DNA of 64,000 bases, from positions 1 through 64,000 of the forward strand of contig DAOLUH010000013.1 of assembly GCA_035420085.1 (NCBI GenBank), read 5' to 3'. Position numbers and translations under genes: made by a program. The DNA is from DSWT01 sp035420085. Lineage in GTDB: Bacteria > Chloroflexota > Anaerolineae > B4-G1 > SLSP01. Within the stretch, counting starts at the first letter, position 1; every line of letters starts with the position of its first letter. Under the pieces are notes generated by a model that searched no databases, was not told the origin of the DNA, and was given only the letters and a program-made list of their open reading frames with translations. Of this stretch, positions 59,529 through 64,000 are shown piece by piece.

Positions 59529-60872
59529 ATGAACGAAGATGCAATGATCAAAACCGGCGCTGGGCCAGACGCGCCCAAGCCCCAAGACAAGCGTTGGGCC
59601 AGGCCTTTTTTCACCATCTGGATCGGGCAGGCGTTGTCGTTAATCGGCAGCCAGGCGGGTGGGTTTGCCCTGGTGTGGTGGCTCACGCAAGAGACCGGCG
59701 GTTCGGCCACCGTCCTGGCGCTGATGACGTTCATCTCGATGCTGCCTTACGTGCTGCTAGGGCCGTTTGTCGGCGCGTTGGTGGATCGCTGGAATCGCCG
59801 CCGGGTGATGATCGTCGCGGACAGTCTGATCGCGTTGTTTTCGGCGGGATTGGCTGTGTTATCGTGGGCGGGGGTTTTACAAGTCTGGCACGTCTTCGTC
59901 ATCATGTTTGTGCGGGCGTTGGGCGGGGTCTTTCACTATTCCGCCATGCAGGCGTCTACCTCGCTCATGGTGCCAAAATCGCAGTTGGCGCGCGTCGGTG
60001 GGATGAACCAGACACTGCGCGGCGCGCTGGACATCATCACCCCGCCGGTCGGTGCGTTTTTGATGGAAGTCTTGCCCCTGCACGCCATTATGGGCATTGA
60101 TGTGCTGACGGCTATCTTTGCCATAACGCCGCTGTTCTTCATTCACATCCCACAGCCGGAGCGCCCCGCCGAGGACCTCGCCGCCCTGCCGAGTCAACGC
60201 CAGTCCCCCGTTGTGCTCTTGTGGCGCGATGTGGTCGCCGGCTTTACCTACATCTGGCATTGGAAGGGCCTGTTCATCATCCTGCTCATGGCGACGGTGC
60301 TCAATATGCTGGCGAATCCGGCCTTCTCGCTGCTCCCGATCCTGGTGAAAAATCATTTTGCCGGCAATGCTCAGCAACTGGGATGGCTGAATTCATCCTG
60401 GGGCATTGGGCTAATCGCGGGCGGATTGACGTTGAGCGTGTGGGGCGGGTTCCGCCGCAAGATCTACACGTCACTGACCGGGCTGGTGGGCATGGGACTG
60501 GGCATGTTGATCGTCGGTATGGCTTCGTCCACCGGATTCTGGGTGGCGTGGGCGGGGATGTTGTTCGCCGGATTTATGAATCCGATCGTCAACGCGCCGT
60601 TCCTCGCGCTGTTGCAAAGCGCCGTCGCGCCGGAGATTCAGGGGCGCGTGTTTACCGCTGTGAGCAGCCTATCAGGGTTGGCCTCGCCGCTAGGGATGCT
60701 CATCGCCGGCCCGGTGGCAGATTGGGCGGGCGTGCAGGTCTGGTTCATTGCAGCAGGCGCTATCAGTATGGCGATGGCTGCTGCGATGCGTATGATTCCG
60801 GCGGTAATGCAGCTTGAAGACGAAGCCAGCGCGCGCGAAAAACAAAACGGACTGGCGCTCCAGAGTGCATAA
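59529..60872 (+). CDS. MFS transporter (MdtG/macrolide-exporter-like)
   Basis: This is a 447-residue major facilitator protein with about 12 spans. Residues 17-40 begin RPFFTIWIGQALSLIGSQAGGFALVWWL, the opening of the MFS_3 group that includes macrolide exporters of the MefA type. The loop 2-3 signature GPFVGALVDRWNRRRVMIVAD is clear (G-x3-D-R-x-x-R-R). Other elements are QTLRGALDIITPPVGAF and PEIQGRVFTAVSSLSGLASPLGML in the second half. It probably exports a small toxic compound. GAGGAG precedes the ATG; expression is likely controlled through the near-consensus promoter and the palindrome directly upstream. A hairpin at 60882-60918 ends the unit. Confidence 0.92.
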   Translation: MNEDAMIKTGAGPDAPKPQDKRWARPFFTIWIGQALSLIGSQAGGFALVWWLTQETGGSATVLALMTFISMLPYVLLGPFVGALVDRWNRRRVMIVADSLIALFSAGLAVLSWAGVLQVWHVFVIMFVRALGGVFHYSAMQASTSLMVPKSQLARVGGMNQTLRGALDIITPPVGAFLMEVLPLHAIMGIDVLTAIFAITPLFFIHIPQPERPAEDLAALPSQRQSPVVLLWRDVVAGFTYIWHWKGLFIILLMATVLNMLANPAFSLLPILVKNHFAGNAQQLGWLNSSWGIGLIAGGLTLSVWGGFRRKIYTSLTGLVGMGLGMLIVGMASSTGFWVAWAGMLFAGFMNPIVNAPFLALLQSAVAPEIQGRVFTAVSSLSGLASPLGMLIAGPVADWAGVQVWFIAAGAISMAMAAAMRMIPAVMQLEDEASAREKQNGLALQSA

Positions 60873-60881
60873 AGGAGGCAG

Positions 60882-60918
60882 GAAGCATGATGCATGAGTT
60901 TTTCATGCATCATGCTTC
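60882..60918. terminator. Hairpin between convergent MFS and oxidoreductase genes
   Basis: A perfect 16-bp stem (GAAGCATGATGCATGA at 60882-60897, complement at 60903-60918) has the 5-base loop GTTTT. It lies between converging genes whose stops are at 60872 and 60924; probable terminator, although lacking a T-tract after the stem. Confidence 0.55.
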
Positions 60919-60923
60919 ACGTT

Positions 60924-62063
60924 TTACGCCACGTAATGCGGATCGGTAATCCGCTGATCCTCTACATTTTTGTCCTTCGACGACGCTTGTTTTTCCGCGA
61001 TGAAGGCGTCATACGCGGCGCGATCCACCGGCAGCGCGACCGGCTGTCCGGTGTGCCCGGAGAGCAGAATGGCGTTCGCCAGTTCGAGGCTGCGGATGGC
61101 CTCCGGCCCCGGGGAGAGCAATTTCTCGCCGTGGAGAATCGCCTGCGCGACGTTGTAGACGACGGCAGCGTGACCGGTGGTGCGCTCTTCCAGTTCCACC
61201 GCCACTTCCGCCACATCGGGATGGCCCCACATCGCCTCAACGCCGTCGGAGGCGGCGCGCACGCCGGGTTTGACTTCCCAGAAACGCAGGCCGTGATCGT
61301 CGAGCACGAGCTTGCCGTATTCGCCACACAGCTCAAGGCGCATCCCGGTGGGATATTCGTTGACCGTTTCCAGCATGTAGCCAATCGCGCCATTCTCGTA
61401 TTCGAGCAACGCGGCGGCTTCGTCCTCCACCTCGATGACGTGCTGGCGCGTGTTCACCTGCGCGATCACCCGCGAGGGCATCCCCGCCAGCCAGGTGAAG
61501 AGGTCCATCCCGTGCGGGGCCTGGTTGAGCAACACGCCGCCGCCCTCGCCCTTCCACGTGGCGCGCCAGCCGGCCGAGTTGTAGTAGGCCTGGCTGCGGA
61601 AGTGGCAGTCGGTGAGTAGCGTGCGGTAGAGCGGCCCCAGGCGGCCTTCGTCCACCAGCTTCTTGGCGGCCTGTGATGCCGGGAGTGTTCGCTGCTGGAA
61701 CATCACGGCGAAAACCACGCCCGTTTCTTCGGCGGTCGTGATCATCGCCTCCGCGCCCGATACCATCACCGCCATTGGCTTCTCGCTGATGACGTGGATG
61801 CCGCGCCGCATCGCATCCACGGCGATGGGCGGGTGGAAGTAGTGCGGGGTGGCAATGATGACGGCGTCTACCAGGCCGCTGTCCAACAAAGCCACATGAT
61901 TGTCGAAGCCGGGAACCTCGAAGTTGCGGGTGGCCGTCTCCAACGCCGCCGGCGCAATGTCACACACCGCGGTCAACTCCACAGCGGGGATCATGGGGAA
62001 GTTGCGCCCGTGCCCTGTGCCCATCCCGCCAACGCCGATGATGCCGAATCGTACTTTGTCCAT
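60924..62063 (-). CDS. Gfo/Idh/MocA-family oxidoreductase
   Basis: This is a 379-residue NAD(P)-dependent dehydrogenase with GGGAG before the ATG. The Rossmann domain has MDKVRFGIIGVGGMGTGHGRNF (GxGxxG), AVCDIAPAALETATRNF, VDAVIIATPHYFHPPIAVDAM and the conserved EKP triplet in GIHVISEKPMAV. The C-terminal alpha/beta domain includes GEGGGVLLNQAPHGMDLFTWLAG, with the His that often acts with the EKP lysine in catalysis. The family oxidises or reduces sugars, inositols and related substrates; the exact one is not readable. It stands alone on this strand and converges with the MFS exporter. Confidence 0.92.
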   Translation of the reverse strand: MDKVRFGIIGVGGMGTGHGRNFPMIPAVELTAVCDIAPAALETATRNFEVPGFDNHVALLDSGLVDAVIIATPHYFHPPIAVDAMRRGIHVISEKPMAVMVSGAEAMITTAEETGVVFAVMFQQRTLPASQAAKKLVDEGRLGPLYRTLLTDCHFRSQAYYNSAGWRATWKGEGGGVLLNQAPHGMDLFTWLAGMPSRVIAQVNTRQHVIEVEDEAAALLEYENGAIGYMLETVNEYPTGMRLELCGEYGKLVLDDHGLRFWEVKPGVRAASDGVEAMWGHPDVAEVAVELEERTTGHAAVVYNVAQAILHGEKLLSPGPEAIRSLELANAILLSGHTGQPVALPVDRAAYDAFIAEKQASSKDKNVEDQRITDPHYVA

Positions 62064-62234
62064 ACGTAACTCCCTGTGAATTTGTTTTGATGGTGGGGGA
62101 ATGTGTCATAGATTTGATTATGGATGACTCACGCCTCTTTACCCATCTCTGATTGCTTATTATAGTAGTTACGCGAATAGTTCAAATCAGGCCGTACCGC
62201 TGTAAAACTCCACTACCCCTTCACACAAGATGCG

Positions 62235-62648
62235 TTATCCAGAGGGTTGGAACAGAAGGTTCAGTAAAGGGAACAGGTAACACACAGTCACGCTGACAAA
62301 GGCCGCTAACATTCCGTATTGGAGGCCCGGAAACTGCGAGCCTTGCGGGTAAACCACCTGAAATATGACGCGGGTCAGCCACAGAACACAGGTTGCCGTC
62401 AGCACCACAATCCTGGAATAGCGATTCGCGCGGTCGCTACACATCAACAAGATGTTTATAGCGCCAAACAGGACCAGCGACAAGGAAAAGAACGCATTGA
62501 TCGCCCGAATCGCGACAACCAATTCTGTGGCGCTGCGATCAATATAGGAATACCACTTCCAGGCCTGGGGCACGAAGAAGTGCCATATTCCAAAGCCAAG
62601 TGATGCTTTACTCCCAATCACTACCAGAATTTTGGGTAACAGGTTCAT
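62235..62648 (-). CDS. Small four-span membrane protein, unknown
   Basis: This is a 137-residue protein. The ATG at 62648 (MNLLPKILVVIGSKASLGFG) follows AAGGGGG; upstream residues in the same frame lack a ribosome site. Four membrane segments are predicted: about 5-25, 42-66 (AIRAINAFFSLSLVLFGAINILL), 78-98 (IVVLTATCVLWLTRVIFQVVY) and 108-132. IWHFFVPQAWKWYSYI lies between the first two. No named family is recognised. It is the third gene of a minus-strand trio, starting 45 bases after the DUF3795 stop. The gap 62064-62234 upstream of the oxidoreductase start has no gene. Confidence 0.65.
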   Translation of the reverse strand: MNLLPKILVVIGSKASLGFGIWHFFVPQAWKWYSYIDRSATELVVAIRAINAFFSLSLVLFGAINILLMCSDRANRYSRIVVLTATCVLWLTRVIFQVVYPQGSQFPGLQYGMLAAFVSVTVCYLFPLLNLLFQPSG

Positions 62649-62692
62649 GCTCGCAGCCCCCTTGAAATGACAAAACTCAACCTCGAAGTACG

Positions 62693-63121
62693 CTACAAAT
62701 CCGCTTTGTAACTCGCCACGACCTGACCGCATCGAGGACAGGTTTCATGATACCAGGAGTGTGCCGCGCCGCAGTGCTGGCAGCGCCACCGCTTGTCTTG
62801 CCTGTCCAGCCACTTGGGCAGACCTGCGTCCCGGATTATTTCCATGTTCCTCAAAACACACTGCCCGTAAGGGTATTGTGCATCCGCAACGAACTTTTGC
62901 ATGAGTTCGCAGGTCTCCATGTGGCTACATTCACTGCAGAATGTATAACCTTTGCCCTGGGCGCAGGCTTTGATGCCGCAGGTGGCGCAAAATCCGGTCG
63001 GTTTCTCGCTTTTGCATCCGTAACACTGCTGAGCGTCAGCGATTTTCCCTGCCCTGGTTGCCAGCATGATCGGGCAAGCGCCGCAATAGACACCACAATA
63101 ACCGTGCAAGATAAAGTCCAT
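62693..63121 (-). CDS. DUF3795 protein with C-terminal zinc ribbon
   Basis: This is a 142-residue Cys-rich protein. The N-terminal DUF3795 region reads YCGVYCGACPIML, followed by CYGCKSEKPTGFCATCGIKACAQGKGYTFCSEC, many CxxC pairs that should hold zinc. A second zinc ribbon at the C-terminus (CQHCGAAHSWYHETCPRCG) closes the protein. The function of DUF3795 is unknown; it is common in anaerobes. GAGGTGG lies in the end of the upstream gene, whose stop is two bases before this start region, so the two are translationally coupled on the minus strand. Confidence 0.88.
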   Translation of the reverse strand: MDFILHGYCGVYCGACPIMLATRAGKIADAQQCYGCKSEKPTGFCATCGIKACAQGKGYTFCSECSHMETCELMQKFVADAQYPYGQCVLRNMEIIRDAGLPKWLDRQDKRWRCQHCGAAHSWYHETCPRCGQVVASYKADL

Positions 63122-63123
63122 TG

Positions 63124-64000
63124 TTATTCCACCTCAAGCCGTTCTACCTGAATCTGCGAGCCGTTGTAGTCAGGCACATTGCTGACCAGGGTGCCGTAAA
63201 GATGCACGATCTTGCCGGTATCGCGCACCATCTCGATCTGGGACTTGATTTCCGGGTCCAGCGAATCAATGCCAAACCGGATGATCTGCCCCAGGTCGTG
63301 CCGCTCGAAGTAGTCATCGAACTGCGCGCCGGGTTGCACGCTCTTGATGACGCCCCACCAGTCCGCTAACACTTCAGTGGCCTCAGGCGGCATGAAACTG
63401 CCTGGGGATTGTTCCTCTATCTCGATGCAGTCCACCTGGATTTGCGAGCCGTTGTAGTCAGGCACATTGCTGACTAACGTGCCGTAGAGATGCACGATCT
63501 TGCCGCTATCGCGGAGTGTCTCGATCTGAGACTTGATCGTCGGGTCCAATGAGTCAATGCCGAAACGGATTTTCTGTCCCAAATCCTGCCTCTCGAAGTA
63601 GTCGTCGAACTGCGCGCCGGGCGGCGTGCTTTTGATGACGCCCCACCAATCGGCCAGCTCCTCTGTGGTTTCGGGTGGCATGTAACCGCCTGATCCATCG
63701 TCGCCTGTGCTCTCACTTGCTCCAGGCTCACCAGCAGTTGCTTCTGTAGTTGCCTCGACGGTCATTGTCGGTGTCGGGCTGTTTTGCACTGCCGGGCCGC
63801 ACTCGCCCCGGTAATAGGCCCAGTCGTCGCAGACGCTGCCATCCGGGAAAGTGCATATTCCGCTTTGGCTGCCATCAGCAGCCATGAGAATTTCGTATTG
63901 GTTTCCCGACTCGATGCAATAGACCGCAGCCGGATTTGGCATATTCGCCTGAGGCGTGTCCGTCGCTGCAGGTTCAGGTGTCTGGACCTGCGGTGTTGCG
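63124..64000 (-). CDS. Exported-type protein with DUF333 domain and duplicated 96-residue repeat (partial)
   Basis: The frame is open to the window edge (no stop through base 64000), so the N-terminus, probably a lipoprotein signal, is missing. The visible part begins with a Thr/Pro/Ala-rich linker, then a DUF333 domain (NPAAVYCIESGNQYEI to FPDGSVCDDWAYYRGEC), a second low-complexity linker, and two near-identical copies of a repeat. Each copy runs from PPE(T/A)TE to QIQV and contains ELADWWGVIKS / VLADWWGVIKS and RFGIDSLDP. The copies are offset by exactly 288 bases. DUF333 is a small Cys-containing domain of putative hemolysin-like lipoproteins. The repeat is unknown to me. It is followed by the DUF3795 gene with a two-base gap. 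Confidence 0.8.
   Translation of the reverse strand, partial: ATPQVQTPEPAATDTPQANMPNPAAVYCIESGNQYEILMAADGSQSGICTFPDGSVCDDWAYYRGECGPAVQNSPTPTMTVEATTEATAGEPGASESTGDDGSGGYMPPETTEELADWWGVIKSTPPGAQFDDYFERQDLGQKIRFGIDSLDPTIKSQIETLRDSGKIVHLYGTLVSNVPDYNGSQIQVDCIEIEEQSPGSFMPPEATEVLADWWGVIKSVQPGAQFDDYFERHDLGQIIRFGIDSLDPEIKSQIEMVRDTGKIVHLYGTLVSNVPDYNGSQIQVERLEVE

Overview
The window looks like a chromosomal contig from a member of the Chloroflexota, probably an uncultured Anaerolineae-like bacterium. This is an inference from content and style, not from a marker gene. The signs are a BTAD-type ATPase regulator with a C-terminal helix-turn-helix, a GldA/GldG/DUF4340 ABC operon, VCBS-repeat exported proteins ending in a YLP-type tail, YfhO-like and other large membrane glycan enzymes, MprF, and many short intergenic palindromes and tandem repeats. 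Most genes are GC-rich with strong GGAGG ribosome sites. I see no rRNA, tRNA or CRISPR array. No phage block or insertion sequence was recognised.

Layout. 1-7.7 kb (mostly minus strand): the start of an exported protein, a small protein, the BTAD regulator, a Nudix-type remnant, a DUF4013 membrane protein, an aldo/keto reductase and uracil-DNA glycosylase. 7.8-16.7 kb: a PLP aminotransferase, a receiver-GAF-cyclase protein, a very large GH13 enzyme, two small membrane proteins (one of only 33 residues) and HtpG. 16.9-17.7 kb: a PIN toxin-antitoxin pair. 18.0-22.9 kb: a three-gene Gld-like ABC operon behind a leader with a terminator hairpin. 23-30 kb: an FG-GAP exported protein, a lipoprotein sugar dehydrogenase, a structured leader plus GH51 arabinofuranosidase, a decayed exported-protein gene and an SH3/N-acetylmuramidase.

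29.97-31.08 kb looks like a solitary integron gene cassette carrying a tandem GNAT acetyltransferase and ending in an attC-like site. 31.1-38.6 kb (minus): a B12-binding/mutase-like fusion, an opine-dehydrogenase-like enzyme, a dolichol-phosphate-mannose-synthase-like glycosyltransferase and two large membrane proteins. 38.8-41.4 kb: a YwaF-like protein, a tRNA-dihydrouridine synthase and a flavodoxin-ferredoxin.

41.56-53.84 kb holds seven tightly spaced plus-strand genes, probably one operon: VIT1-like transporter, Mg P-type ATPase, phosphofructokinase, MprF, a second MprF-type flippase, DUF362 and a large membrane protein. 53.9-64 kb: a polysaccharide deacetylase, an isoprenylcysteine-methyltransferase-like protein with a start-region frame problem, a small membrane protein, a large glycosidase-like protein interrupted in frame by several short repeats, an MFS exporter with a near-consensus promoter and palindromic operator, a Gfo/Idh/MocA oxidoreductase, and a minus-strand trio ending in a tandemly duplicated, DUF333-bearing exported protein that runs off the window.

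The items most worth checking are the integron-like cassette, the B12-mutase/opine-dehydrogenase pair, the repeat insertions inside the glycosidase gene, the CCGG-box leader of the arabinofuranosidase and the YLP C-terminal tail.
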